Shown piece after piece: positions 25,116 through 34,414 of a stretch of DNA of 64,000 bases. The stretch is from JBCCGG01 sp039029395 (GTDB taxonomy: Bacteria; Pseudomonadota; Alphaproteobacteria; Kiloniellales; JAKSDN01). A program made the translations under genes and the position numbers. The notes below the pieces were generated by a model, which was not told where the DNA came from, did not search any database, and saw nothing but the letters and a program-made list of their open reading frames with translations. The first letter of the stretch is position 1, and each line of letters begins with the position of its first letter. The stretch lies in assembly GCA_039029395.1 (NCBI GenBank), contig JBCCGG010000001.1:62001-126000 (forward strand), read 5' to 3'.

Positions 25116-25522
25116 TCATCGGTTTGGGCAACGATTTGATCGACATCCGACGCATCGAGCGCACCCTGGAGCGCTTTGGCGAGCGTTTCACCCAGCGGGT
25201 CTTCACCGAGACCGAGCGCACAAAATCCGACCGGCGGGCCAACCGGGCGGCCAGCTATGCCAAGCGCTTCGCCGCCAAGGAGGCCTGCGCCAAGGCGCTC
25301 GGCACCGGCGTGCCGCGCCGGGGCGTCCATTGGGCGGACATGGGGGTGATCAACCTACCGAGCGGCAAGCCGACCATCGCGCTTACCCGGGGCGCGGCCC
25401 GGCGCTTGGAGGAGATAACCCCGGATGGAATGGCGGCTCAAGTTGACATCACCCTTACCGACGACTATCCCCTGGCCCAGGCAATCGTGATCATTTCCGC
25501 CGTTCCAGCCCAAAGCGACTGA
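25112..25522 (+). CDS. acpS: Holo-[acyl-carrier-protein] synthase AcpS
   Basis: Moves 4'-phosphopantetheine from CoA to apo-ACP. 136 residues with GLGNDLIDIRRIER (Mg-binding Asp8) and the second motif RFAAKEACAKALGTG. The usual neighbour pdxJ is not present before it. The frame starts within the stop of the DUF2062 gene; lepB begins about 100 bases later. Confidence 0.96.
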   Translation: MIIGLGNDLIDIRRIERTLERFGERFTQRVFTETERTKSDRRANRAASYAKRFAAKEACAKALGTGVPRRGVHWADMGVINLPSGKPTIALTRGAARRLEEITPDGMAAQVDITLTDDYPLAQAIVIISAVPAQSD

Positions 25523-25623
25523 CCCCCCTAGAGCGGGCTTGCCAGTCTTGCAGCCGGATCGAGGAGGATGGGGAGGCCTGTGCCCGCCCTGTTGGTGGCC
25601 CCATAGAAGGGTTTTGAAGCGCA

Positions 25624-26373
25624 ATGGAAGAGTCGATGGCTAAGAAAAAGGAAGGCGGGCTGGGCGAGGCGCTGCGCACGATCATCTACGCGGTGATCCT
25701 GGCGCTCTTCGTGCGCACATTTGGCTACGAGCCCTTTAGCATCCCTTCGGGCTCGATGATCCCGACCCTGCTGGTCGGCGACTACCTCTTCGTTTCCAAG
25801 TTCGCCTATGGCTACAGCCGCTACTCCCTGCCGTTCAGTCTGCCGCTGTTTTCGGGACGTGTTCTAGGCGAGGAACCGGTCCAGGGCGACGTGGTGGTCT
25901 TCAAGCTGCCCTCGGACAACGAGACCGACTACATCAAGCGGCTGATCGGTTTGCCGGGCGACCGGATTCAGGTGATCGACAACGTGCTCCACATTAACGG
26001 CGAGCCAGTCAAGAAGGAGTACTTGCGCACGGTCGAGCAGGAAGGCTTTCTGGGCTACAAGATCCGCGTGCGCGAGTACCTGGAGACCCTGCCCAATGGC
26101 GTTCAGCACTTGATCTGGGAGCATGAGAGCAAGCCGTCCGAGACCACGCCGGAGTACCTGGTGCCGCCTGAGCACTTCTTTTTCATGGGCGACAACCGGG
26201 ACAGCAGCCAGGACAGTCGGGTGCTCTCCATCGTCGGTTACGTGCCCTATGTGAACCTGGTCGGCAAGGCAGAGTTCCTGTTCTTCTCGAACGACGGCGC
26301 GGCGCCGATTTGGCAAATCTGGCGCTGGCCGACCTCGGTGCGCTGGAGCCGAATTGGCGATTCGATCGATTGA
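25624..26373 (+). CDS. lepB: Signal peptidase I LepB
   Basis: Cleaves signal peptides of secreted proteins at the periplasmic face. 249 residues; one membrane segment at about 17-34, nucleophile Ser44 in PSGSMIPTL, general-base Lys105 in DYIKRLIGLPGD, and the GDNRDSSQDSR block. ATG at 25636 would remove four residues and is an alternative start. rnc begins 6 bases after its stop. Confidence 0.97.
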   Translation: MEESMAKKKEGGLGEALRTIIYAVILALFVRTFGYEPFSIPSGSMIPTLLVGDYLFVSKFAYGYSRYSLPFSLPLFSGRVLGEEPVQGDVVVFKLPSDNETDYIKRLIGLPGDRIQVIDNVLHINGEPVKKEYLRTVEQEGFLGYKIRVREYLETLPNGVQHLIWEHESKPSETTPEYLVPPEHFFFMGDNRDSSQDSRVLSIVGYVPYVNLVGKAEFLFFSNDGAAPIWQIWRWPTSVRWSRIGDSID

Positions 26374-26379
26374 TCAAGC

Positions 26380-27045
26380 ATGAGCGATCTGGCCCAAAGG
26401 CTCGGCCACGACTTCGCGCAGCCCGCGCTTCTGCGCCAAGCGCTGACCCATCCAAGCACGGCTGACGGCCCGACCGACAGCTACGAGCGCCTGGAGTTCC
26501 TCGGCGACCGCGTGCTGGGCCTGATCGTTGCCGACCTCTTGATCGCCCGCTTTCCCCGAGAGCCCGAGGGTGCCCTAGCCCGGCGCTTGGCCGCCCTGGT
26601 GCGCCGCGAGGCCCTGGCCGAGGTTGCCCGCGGGCTGGAGCTCGGCGCCCACCTGGCCTTGGCCCGGCCCGAGCGTCAAGCCGGGGAGGATGACAATCCG
26701 GCGCTGCTTGCAGATGCCTGCGAGGCGGTGATCGGTGCGCTTTATCTGGATGGCGGCCTGAAGGCGGCCCGCGCCTTCGTGGAGCCCCTATGGCGGCCAA
26801 GGCTCGAAGCTGACGCACGCCCGCCCCAGGACCCTAAGACCGAGCTGCAGGAATGGGCCCAGGGCCGCGGTTTGCCCCTGCCGGATTACGACGAGATTGG
26901 GCGCAGCGGGCCGGCTCACGAGCCGCTCTTCACGGTGCAAGTGCGCGTGCAAGGCGAAGCGCCGGAGCAGGGCGAAGGCCGCTCCAAACGCCAGGCGGAA
27001 CAGCAGGCCGCGGAGCGTCTTTTGGCCCGGATAAAGATAAGGTGA
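26380..27045 (+). CDS. rnc: Ribonuclease III
   Basis: Double-strand-specific endoribonuclease for rRNA and mRNA processing. 221 residues: RNase III domain with ERLEFLGDRVLG (36-47) and the second acidic site in DACEAVIGALYLDGG, then a double-stranded RNA binding domain (about 150-220) with PLFTVQVRV and the RSKRQAEQQAA helix. Its stop overlaps the era start by four bases (GTGA). Confidence 0.97.
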   Translation: MSDLAQRLGHDFAQPALLRQALTHPSTADGPTDSYERLEFLGDRVLGLIVADLLIARFPREPEGALARRLAALVRREALAEVARGLELGAHLALARPERQAGEDDNPALLADACEAVIGALYLDGGLKAARAFVEPLWRPRLEADARPPQDPKTELQEWAQGRGLPLPDYDEIGRSGPAHEPLFTVQVRVQGEAPEQGEGRSKRQAEQQAAERLLARIKIR

Positions 27046-27947
27046 GCGAGCCCGCCACCCGCTGCGGCTTCGTCGCCCTCTTGGGCGCCCCCAACGCCGG
27101 CAAATCGACCCTGCTGAACAGCCTGATCGGCGCCAAGGTGGCGATCGTCACGCCCAAGGTGCAGACCACCCGCAGCCGCTTGCGCGCGATCGCGATCGCG
27201 GACCAAACCCAGATCGTTTTCGTCGACACCCCCGGCATCTTCGCCCCCAAGCGGCGCCTGGAGCGCGCCATGGTGGCCTCGGCCTGGGGCGAGGCGGCCG
27301 AGGCCGACCGCCTGGTGCTGGTGGTCGACGCGGCCTTGCGCCAACCCGACCGTGACACCGCTCGGATCCTGGACGGCTTGGCCGAACAGGGCCGCCGGGC
27401 GACCCTGGTGCTCAACAAGGTCGACAAGATCAAGCGCGCGCGCCTGTTGGAGCAGACTCAGCGGCTCAGCGAGGCGGGCGATTTCGACGAGGTTTTCATG
27501 ATCTCCGCCCTGACCGGCGACGGGGTGCAGGACCTTCTGGAAAGCCTGGTCGCGGCTATGCCGGAGGGCCCCTGGCTCTACCCGGAGGACCAGCTGCTCG
27601 ACATCTCCGAGCGGCTCTTCGCCGCCGAGGTGACCCGGGAAAAGCTGTTCCTGCGCCTGCACGACGAGCTGCCCTACGCGCTCACGGTCGAGACCGAAAG
27701 CTGGGAAACCCGCAAGGACGGCAGCGTGCGGATCGAACAGACCGTCTATCTGCGCCGGGACAGCCAGAAAGCGATCGCGTTAGGCCACGGCGGGCGCACC
27801 ATCAAAGCGGTGCGCGAGGCGGCCCAGGAGGAGCTGGCCGCGCATCTGGGCTGTCCGGTCCACCTCTTCCTCTTCGTCAAGGTGCGCGAGCGTTGGCAAG
27901 ACGACCCGGCCCGCTACCGCACCTGGGGCCTCGACTTCGAGGCCTAG
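27042..27947 (+). CDS. era: GTPase Era
   Basis: Binds 16S rRNA near its 3' end and helps small-subunit maturation. 301 residues: G1 GAPNAGKST at 15-23, G3 DTPGIF, G4 NKVDK and the C-terminal KH domain with GHGGRTIKAVREAA. The start is GTG at 27042, overlapping rnc; longer upstream frames lie wholly inside rnc. Confidence 0.97.
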   Translation: MSEPATRCGFVALLGAPNAGKSTLLNSLIGAKVAIVTPKVQTTRSRLRAIAIADQTQIVFVDTPGIFAPKRRLERAMVASAWGEAAEADRLVLVVDAALRQPDRDTARILDGLAEQGRRATLVLNKVDKIKRARLLEQTQRLSEAGDFDEVFMISALTGDGVQDLLESLVAAMPEGPWLYPEDQLLDISERLFAAEVTREKLFLRLHDELPYALTVETESWETRKDGSVRIEQTVYLRRDSQKAIALGHGGRTIKAVREAAQEELAAHLGCPVHLFLFVKVRERWQDDPARYRTWGLDFEA

Positions 27948-27966
27948 GCAGGGCACCTTTTGCCCC

Positions 27967-28689
27967 ATGATTCAGTGGCAGGATCAAGGCATCGTGCTGA
28001 CCGCCCGGCCCCACGGCGAAGCGGCGGCAGTGGTGCAGCTTATGACCCGCGACCATGGCCGACATGCGGGCCTGGTGCGCGGCGGTCAGGGCCGGCGCCA
28101 GCGCGGCGTACTGCAGGCCGGCAACCGGGTCGCGGTGACCTGGCAGGCCCGCCTGGCCGACCATCTGGGCGCCTACACGGTGGAGTTGGAGACCAGCTAT
28201 GCCGCCCGGGTGCTGGACGATCCGTCGCGCCTGGCCGCCCTCTTGGCGGCGACCGCCGTGCTCGAGCGCGCCCTGCCCGAGCGGGAATCCCATCCGGCTT
28301 GCTTCGAGGGGCTGCTGGCCTTGCTCGAGGGGCTGCCGGGCGACCATTGGGCCGAGACCTACGTGGTCTGGGAGCTGGCGCTTTTGAAGGAGCTCGGCTA
28401 CGGCCTCGACCTGGAGCGCTGCGCGGCGGGTGGCGCCAACGACCAGCTTGCCTACGTCAGCCCGCGCAGCGGCCGGGCGGTGTCGCTCGCCGCCGGCGAG
28501 CCCTACCGGGAGCGCCTGCTCGGATTGCCGGGCTTCCTGATCGGCCAGGGCGACGGCGGCACGGAAGAGGTGGCCCAGGGCTTGCGTCTCACCGGGTTCT
28601 TCCTGGAGCGCTTCGTCTTTGGCCCCCAGGACCGCCCCCTGCCGAGCCCCCGTCAACGTCTCGCCGCGCGCCTGGAGGCGCCCTCATGA
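27967..28689 (+). CDS. recO: DNA repair protein RecO
   Basis: Loads RecA on SSB-coated DNA in the RecFOR route. 240 residues: N-terminal OB fold opening with MIQWQDQGIVLTARPHGE, then helical domain; no zinc cysteines, as in many proteobacteria. It starts 19 bases after era and overlaps the tag start by four bases (ATGA). Confidence 0.95.
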   Translation: MIQWQDQGIVLTARPHGEAAAVVQLMTRDHGRHAGLVRGGQGRRQRGVLQAGNRVAVTWQARLADHLGAYTVELETSYAARVLDDPSRLAALLAATAVLERALPERESHPACFEGLLALLEGLPGDHWAETYVVWELALLKELGYGLDLERCAAGGANDQLAYVSPRSGRAVSLAAGEPYRERLLGLPGFLIGQGDGGTEEVAQGLRLTGFFLERFVFGPQDRPLPSPRQRLAARLEAPS

Positions 28690-29258
28690 CCAATCCGAAT
28701 ATCATCCGCTGCAGCTGGGCCGGCGACGATCCGCTTTATCAGGCCTACCACGACGAAGAATGGGGCCGTCCGGAGCACGATGAGCGGCGCCTCTTCGAGA
28801 TGCTGATCCTAGAGGGCGCCCAGGCCGGACTTGCCTGGATCACGATCCTGAGGAAGCGAGAGGGTTACCGCAAAGCCTTCGACGGCTTCGATCCGGCCAA
28901 GATCGCCCGCTACGGCAAACGCCAGGAAGCCCGCCTGCTGGCCGATGCCGGCATCGTGCGCAACCGGGCCAAGGTCGCCGCCACTATCGGCAACGCCAAG
29001 GCCTGGCTGGCGCTGAGAGAGGCCGAAGGCAGCTGCGATCAATTCCTTTGGAGCTTCGTCGGCGGCAGGCCGATCGTGAAACGCTGGCGCGAGATGGCCG
29101 ATGTGCCGGCCGAGACGGCAGAGTCTAAAGCCATGTCCAAAGCGCTGAAAGCCCGCGGCTTCAAGTTCGTGGGTCCGACCATCTGCTACGCCTTCATGCA
29201 GGCGACCGGCATGGTCAACGACCACACGACGGACTGCTTCCGGTACGGGAAGGTTTAA
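28686..29258 (+). CDS. tag: DNA-3-methyladenine glycosylase I
   Basis: Excises 3-methyladenine from alkylated DNA. 190 residues; zinc ligands Cys9 and His22 near the start and His/Cys in NDHTTDCFR near the end match E. coli Tag. EWGRPEHDERRLFEML and LEGAQAGLAW form the base-binding pocket. The ATG overlaps the recO stop, so two repair genes are coupled. Confidence 0.96.
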   Translation: MTNPNIIRCSWAGDDPLYQAYHDEEWGRPEHDERRLFEMLILEGAQAGLAWITILRKREGYRKAFDGFDPAKIARYGKRQEARLLADAGIVRNRAKVAATIGNAKAWLALREAEGSCDQFLWSFVGGRPIVKRWREMADVPAETAESKAMSKALKARGFKFVGPTICYAFMQATGMVNDHTTDCFRYGKV

Positions 29259-29323
29259 GGGCGAAGACCTTGGCGAATTTTTGATGCGGCGCTAGGTGGC
29301 ACGCCCTTAGCATCGCCGGTGCC

Positions 29324-30166
29324 ATGAAACACACAGGAAATTCGCCAACCGATGTGTCGCGGAGGGTTACCAGACTCTGCCTGACCGCGCTGCTGCTCCT
29401 CCTCGCAGCCCTGCCAAGCCGTATGTCGTGGGCGCAGGAAAGCCAGAAGGAGCTCGCCAAGGAATCCCAGAACCCCTTGGGCGATATCATCAGCTTCACC
29501 TCTGAGAACAACACCAGGTTCGGCCTCGGGCCGGAGGATGCGATCGAGAACGCGAACGACCTCAGGCTGGTCTATCCGCTCGCGCTGGATGACTGGACGC
29601 TGATCAACAGGCCGACTCTGCCGGTTGTCTATCAGGGGGAGCGCGTGGAGGGCGAGGGCTCGGTGTTCGGGCTCGGCGATCTGAACTACCAGGGCTTTTT
29701 CGTGCCGCCGCTGGGCATCCCTGCCACCGTTGGCTTCGGGCCATCGCTCTTTTTGCCAACCGCCACGGACGATCGCTTGGGCTCTGAGAAGTGGTCGGCC
29801 GGCCCGGCAGCGGTGATCGTTGCCAAACCGGGACCTTGGCTGTTCGGCACCTTGGTGCAGAATGTCTGGTCGTTCGCCGGCGACAGCGATGCGCCGGACG
29901 TCAATTTCTTCTCCTGGCAGTACTTCATCAACTACAATCTGGATGACGGCTGGTACCTGACCTCCTCGCCGACCATCACGGCGAACTGGGAGGCGAGCAG
30001 CGACGACCGCTGGACCGTGCCGGTCGGCGGCGGGGTTGGCAAGCTCGTGCGCCTCGGCAATCAGCCGATCGATTTTAAGCTGCAAGGTTTGTGGAATGCA
30101 GAGAAGCCCGCTGGCGCGGCCGACTGGACGCTCAAGTTTCAGGTAAAGTTCCTCTTCCCAAAATAG
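29324..30166 (+). CDS. Secreted outer-membrane beta-barrel-like protein
   Basis: 280 residues with a signal peptide (hydrophobic core about 18-31, cleavage near SWAQ). The body alternates aromatic and polar residues (PLALDDWTLINRP, FGLGDLNYQGFF, WYLTSSPTITANW) and ends in FQVKFLFPK, a terminal strand with aromatic residues as in outer-membrane barrels. It resembles the group loosely annotated as neuromedin U or MetA-pathway phenol-degradation-like barrels. Cargo or role is unknown. It is alone, convergent with an ACT-domain gene. Confidence 0.8.
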   Translation: MKHTGNSPTDVSRRVTRLCLTALLLLLAALPSRMSWAQESQKELAKESQNPLGDIISFTSENNTRFGLGPEDAIENANDLRLVYPLALDDWTLINRPTLPVVYQGERVEGEGSVFGLGDLNYQGFFVPPLGIPATVGFGPSLFLPTATDDRLGSEKWSAGPAAVIVAKPGPWLFGTLVQNVWSFAGDSDAPDVNFFSWQYFINYNLDDGWYLTSSPTITANWEASSDDRWTVPVGGGVGKLVRLGNQPIDFKLQGLWNAEKPAGAADWTLKFQVKFLFPK

Positions 30167-30172
30167 GCCAAA

Positions 30173-30559
30173 TCAGGTGACGAATTTATGGCCGGCGGCT
30201 TCGAGCAGCTCCTTGGCCCGGGCGAAATCTTCAGTCTTTACCAGCAGATAATCGCGGTGGAAGGTTGAGACGGCGAAGATGCCCAGGCCGTTTTCCGAGA
30301 GCGGCCTGATCGCAGCGAGCAGCACGCCAGCCTCGTCGAAGGCGAAAGATCCTGTCAGCTTGAGCGCCGTCCAATCCCGCTCGCAGGTGACCTTTTCGGG
30401 CACCCGTTTGGCTGGGCAGACGATCGAAAGCTCGTCACTGCAATAGCTGATGTTGACGAAGCCGGGTCCGGCGGCCCAGGCGGGCGTCGGACCCGCCGCG
30501 GGGAGATAGCAGACAGCGTAGCTTTCAGAGAGCGTCTGCAGCTCCACGGTAAGGGTCAT
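30173..30559 (-). CDS. ACT domain-containing protein
   Basis: 128 residues that appear to be two ACT-like units. The second part (ELSIVCPAKRVPEKVTCERDWTALKL, then AGVLLAAIRPLSENGLGIFAVSTFHRDYLLV) matches the CASTOR/ACT-like family, which tends to bind amino acids. No enzyme partner is adjacent. It is on the same strand as the M50 protein upstream, 52 bases away. Confidence 0.85.
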   Translation of the reverse strand: MTLTVELQTLSESYAVCYLPAAGPTPAWAAGPGFVNISYCSDELSIVCPAKRVPEKVTCERDWTALKLTGSFAFDEAGVLLAAIRPLSENGLGIFAVSTFHRDYLLVKTEDFARAKELLEAAGHKFVT

Positions 30560-30611
30560 CTCGGTCTCGCGTTCTGCCTCGGCGGAGCGCCAGGCAAGCG
30601 TGTCGGCGTTC

Positions 30612-31910
30612 TCAGGTCAAGAGTGCGTCGGTCGTCAGAAAGTAACGCAGGCTGTAATAGATCGCGCCGCCGTGGACCGCGATGCAGAGCCCGTAGCCGA
30701 GCGCGATGACACCGATCTCCTTGCCATTCATGGGCCGCGCGCCGGGCGCGGCGGGGCTCATGTGCCACGCCTGCAGCGCGCCCAGGCCCAGAACCGCGGC
30801 AAGGATGTAGTCGCCGATCCAGCCAAAGGCGGCCATGCCGGCGCAGGTAATTAAGAGCAGGATGCGGCGCGCCCAGTGGCCGCTGAAGGATTGGATCATG
30901 GCGCGCAGCACCTGGCCGCCGTCGAGCGGCAGCACCGGCAGGAGCTGGAGCGCGTTGACCACGCCGACCACGAGCAGCAGGGCGACCGCGATCAGTCCGC
31001 CGTGGGCGCGCATGGCGAGAATCGGATCGCTATAGTCGGCGCCGACCACCGGCGGCACCAGGGCGACCACGGCGACCAGCAAGCCAAGGCAAGGCAACAC
31101 GCTGAAGCCCGGACCCATCAGCGCGCAAAGCGCGTCGTCGAACTGGGAGCGGTGCGGGTGGTTGGCGACCGCGACACCGCCCAGAAAGGGGATCAGCATG
31201 AGCCGCGGCGCCGGTTGGCCAGTCAGGCGCATGGCGAGCCAGTGGCCGAACTCGTGAACCACCAGCACGACCGCCAGAACCAGGGCGCCGACCCAGCCGA
31301 GCCACACGGCAAAGCTGCCGACTGCGATGACGGAGAGCGCCAGGCTGGTCAGGAGCGAGCGCCGGGCGTTGGCCGGCGGCTCGACCTCGCCGGTTTCGCA
31401 AAACAGCTTGAGGCGCCCGAGAAAGCGCCGCGAGGAGCGCCAGACGTTGAAGAACTGCCACAGGGTCCCGGTCTCGCCGCGCCAGTCCAGCCGCACCGCG
31501 GTGCCGCCCGGCCGCTCGGCCAAGCTGAGCCGGGTCGACTCCTCCGGGCCGAAGGGCGAGGGTGCCCCCCCGATGCTTTGGTGGCGGCTGTGGTAGAGCG
31601 CTGGGCGCTCCTGATCCAGGGTCTCGATCCGGGCGGTCACCAAGTTAGTGCCGTGGCCGCCGGAGAGATCGAAGATGTGATCGCGCACCAGTGGCGCTTC
31701 GCTCACCGTCTCGACCGAAACGGTGTCGTGGTGAAAGGCGGCATTGGCGGGATCGGCCAGATCGACCTGATAGGCGTCCCACACCCGCTCGCGAGGCGCC
31801 GCGATCCGCCGGCGCAGGGTGAAACCCCGGCAGCGCCTGTAGGGCCAAGACAGTACGATCATTGCGAAAAGGCCGGCGGTCAGTACCAGCCCAATCCAAG
31901 CCCCATCCAT
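30612..31910 (-). CDS. SRPBCC-M50 site-2 protease fusion, copy 1
   Basis: 432 residues. A membrane segment at about 6-22, then a soluble SRPBCC/START-like domain (about 28-172) opening with FTLRRRIAAPRERVWDAYQ, then an M50 site-2 protease domain with the zinc motif HEFGH at 219-223 and the third ligand region LPLDGGQ at 328-333, over five or more membrane segments. The protease should cut other membrane proteins within the bilayer; the SRPBCC domain could bind a hydrophobic ligand or the substrate. The next paralogue on the same strand lies 110 bases upstream. The substrate is unknown and no sigma or anti-sigma gene is near. Confidence 0.85.
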   Translation of the reverse strand: MDGAWIGLVLTAGLFAMIVLSWPYRRCRGFTLRRRIAAPRERVWDAYQVDLADPANAAFHHDTVSVETVSEAPLVRDHIFDLSGGHGTNLVTARIETLDQERPALYHSRHQSIGGAPSPFGPEESTRLSLAERPGGTAVRLDWRGETGTLWQFFNVWRSSRRFLGRLKLFCETGEVEPPANARRSLLTSLALSVIAVGSFAVWLGWVGALVLAVVLVVHEFGHWLAMRLTGQPAPRLMLIPFLGGVAVANHPHRSQFDDALCALMGPGFSVLPCLGLLVAVVALVPPVVGADYSDPILAMRAHGGLIAVALLLVVGVVNALQLLPVLPLDGGQVLRAMIQSFSGHWARRILLLITCAGMAAFGWIGDYILAAVLGLGALQAWHMSPAAPGARPMNGKEIGVIALGYGLCIAVHGGAIYYSLRYFLTTDALLT

Positions 31911-32020
31911 GCGCCGCTCCCCATGCCTACCTGAAGGGTCGGCGCCAGATTAACGGAGCTGCCTTAACCCATCGCTAAGGGGCTGATGGCCCACTAATGA
32001 TAGAGTATATCTCTGCTAAA

Positions 32021-33319
32021 TCATCTTAAAGATTGAGTGGTGAGTTCCATATAGAGTACGATGGCGGCGCCGTAGATCCCGAGCGTTGCTAGGTAGCCAA
32101 GGCAGATGTACGCCATCTCCGACCCATTCATCGCGCGCGCCGTGCTGCTGTCGTGCTTCATATGCCAGGCCTGCAGGGCGCCCAGGCCGAGCACCGCGGC
32201 AATCAGAACTTGAGAGGCGTAGAGCAGTCCGGCGATGGCGAGGCCGGTCAAGGCGAGCAGGATCCAGCGCGCGCCCTGGCCGCTGAAAGACTGAACCAGG
32301 GCGCGTAGAACCTGACCGCCGTCGAGCGGCAGAACCGGGACCATCTGCAGAAGATTGATGAAGGCGAAGGTCCAAGCGGCGGTCAGGCAAAAGAAGCTCA
32401 AGAACTGCTCGGGAGGCAGGGCGTTGGAAGGCAGATCGTAGTGGCTGGGGTCATAGTCGGGCAGGCCCAGAACAAGTGCCGCGACGAGAAAGGCGCCGCA
32501 AGGCAGGACGCTGAAGCCCGGCCCCATGAGGCTGCAGAAGGCGTCGTGGAACAGCGACTTGTGGCGGTGATTTGCGGTGGCGATGCCGCCCAAGAAGGGG
32601 ATCAGGATCACGCGCGGCGCCGGCTGTCCGGTCAGCTTCAGGGCTAGCCAATGGCCGAACTCGTGGATCACGACGATCACGGCCAGCACCAGGCCGCCGA
32701 TCCAGCCCAGAAGATAGGTAAAGCTGAGAATGGCGAGCGCGGAAAAGGCCAGGCAGATCCACAGGGAGCGCTGGGACACCGCGCCGTGATCCAGCTTTCC
32801 GGTCTCGCAGACCTCTTTCAGTTGTTTCAGGTGCCGGCGATTGGTTTTCCAGAGGTTAAAACACTGCCAAAGGGACAGGGTCTCGCCTTGCCAGGTCAGC
32901 GTGGCGGCGCTGCCGGCCCCGGTTTCCTCGAGCTCGAACCGCACAACCTCATTTTCGCCGTAGGGATAGGGTGTACTGCCCCAGCGGCAAGTGCGTACCT
33001 CATCGAGGCGCGGGCGCTCCTGGGTCAAGGTCTTCAGGTGGAGCGTTGTGGTCTCGGTGCCGTGGCCGCCGCTGGAATCTATCACGACCTCCTTGATCGT
33101 GGGATCTTCAACGAACGTCGTGGCGGATTTGACGTGGTCGTGCAGCAGCGCGCTCTCGGGGACCTCCAGATCGAGGACGTAGGTGCCCCAGACCTGTTCG
33201 CGCGGCGCGGCTATGTCCATTCGCAGAGTGAAGCTGCGTGCGCGCCGGTAGGGCCAGGAAAGGGCGATCAACGCCAAGATCAAAAGCGTTAGGCCGATCC
33301 CCACTGGGCCCATATCCAT
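32021..33319 (-). CDS. SRPBCC-M50 site-2 protease fusion, copy 2
   Basis: 432 residues, collinear with copy 1 with no visible indel over at least the first 270 residues: SWPYRRARSFTLRMDIAAPREQVWGTY, HEFGH at 219-223, KLTGQPAPRVILIPFLGG, MGPGFSVLPC and PLDGGQ. The M50 part is much more alike than the SRPBCC part, where charges and loops differ, suggesting the copies kept the protease but recognise different partners. Both catalytic motifs are intact. It is probably transcribed first, from the 170-base gap before the metallo-hydrolase. Confidence 0.85.
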   Translation of the reverse strand: MDMGPVGIGLTLLILALIALSWPYRRARSFTLRMDIAAPREQVWGTYVLDLEVPESALLHDHVKSATTFVEDPTIKEVVIDSSGGHGTETTTLHLKTLTQERPRLDEVRTCRWGSTPYPYGENEVVRFELEETGAGSAATLTWQGETLSLWQCFNLWKTNRRHLKQLKEVCETGKLDHGAVSQRSLWICLAFSALAILSFTYLLGWIGGLVLAVIVVIHEFGHWLALKLTGQPAPRVILIPFLGGIATANHRHKSLFHDAFCSLMGPGFSVLPCGAFLVAALVLGLPDYDPSHYDLPSNALPPEQFLSFFCLTAAWTFAFINLLQMVPVLPLDGGQVLRALVQSFSGQGARWILLALTGLAIAGLLYASQVLIAAVLGLGALQAWHMKHDSSTARAMNGSEMAYICLGYLATLGIYGAAIVLYMELTTQSLR

Positions 33320-33491
33320 CGCGCTACCTGCTTGCTCCGAAAACTAGTGATTAGCATGAATCATAATACTTAAAGTAGTTTAAACGGATCGGCATGTCAC
33401 GAGCGCTTGAGGCGGCGTTGCGCGCCATTGCTTGGGCGGGAGGCTTCGCGCAAGTTTCTTGGGCATCTGCGAACTTCACGGAGACCTTTCC

Positions 33492-34391
33492 ATGACCCGT
33501 ACCCCGATGGCCTGCATCCTTACCGCCCTAATCGCCATGGCGCCGCTTTCGGCCGTTCGCGCGCAAAACTTCAACTCCGTGCAGATGCGGGTGCTGCCGG
33601 TCCAGGGCGCGGTCTCTATGATCACCGGGCGCGGCGGCAACATTGGGCTTTTCGTCGGCGACGAGGCGGTCCTGTTGGTTGACGACCAGTTCGCGCCCTT
33701 GAGCGCGAAGTTGCTTGCCGCGGTAGCCGAGGTCACCGACCAACCAATCGACTTCGTGATCAACACCCATTGGCACGCCGACCATACCGACGGCAACGAG
33801 AACCTCGGGAAGATGGGCGCGCTGATCGTCGCCCACGACAACGTCCGGCGCCGCCTGGTGCTGCGCCACTTCGCTGAACAGGCCGAGGGGTTCGTCTCGG
33901 CGCCGGCCCTGCCGGTGGTGACCTTCAGCGAGGCGGTCACCTTTCACCTCAACGGCGAGGAAGTGCGGGTCTTCAAGGTCGCGCCGGGCCACACCGACGG
34001 AGACGCCATCGTGCATTTCACCGGTTCCGACGTGATTCACATGGGCGACATCTTCTTCAATGGGCTCTACAGCTTCTTCGACCGCTCGAGCGGCGGACGC
34101 TTAGATGGCATGATCGCAGCGCTCCAGCAGGGCCTCGCCCTGGCCGGGCTGGAAACCAAGTTCATCCCCGGTCACGGGCCCCTTGCCGACCGGGACGATA
34201 TCGAGGCCCACACCGCCCGTATGGTCGAGATTCGCCGCCGGGTCGCCGAAGCGATCGAGCAAGGCGTCTCAAAGGCCGATTTCATTGCCGCCAAGCCAAC
34301 CGCCGATTTGGCGGAGGCCTTTACCGGGGCCTACCAGGTGATGCCGGCCGACCGCTTTCTGGCGCTGGTTTACGACGACCTATCTAGGTAA
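33492..34391 (+). CDS. Secreted metallo-beta-lactamase-fold hydrolase
   Basis: 299 residues with signal peptide MTRTPMACILTALIAMAPLS... cleaved near VRAQ. The zinc motif is HWHADHTDG (His93, His95, Asp97, His98), with further ligands in APGHTDGD and PGHGPL. It resembles periplasmic MBL proteins of the SoxH/quinoprotein-relay type; the substrate is unknown. ATG 33492 gives the signal peptide directly; longer frames add a leader with no signal character. Confidence 0.88.
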   Translation: MTRTPMACILTALIAMAPLSAVRAQNFNSVQMRVLPVQGAVSMITGRGGNIGLFVGDEAVLLVDDQFAPLSAKLLAAVAEVTDQPIDFVINTHWHADHTDGNENLGKMGALIVAHDNVRRRLVLRHFAEQAEGFVSAPALPVVTFSEAVTFHLNGEEVRVFKVAPGHTDGDAIVHFTGSDVIHMGDIFFNGLYSFFDRSSGGRLDGMIAALQQGLALAGLETKFIPGHGPLADRDDIEAHTARMVEIRRRVAEAIEQGVSKADFIAAKPTADLAEAFTGAYQVMPADRFLALVYDDLSR

Positions 34392-34414
34392 GAGGAAGGT
34401 GGCGCATGCGGTCT

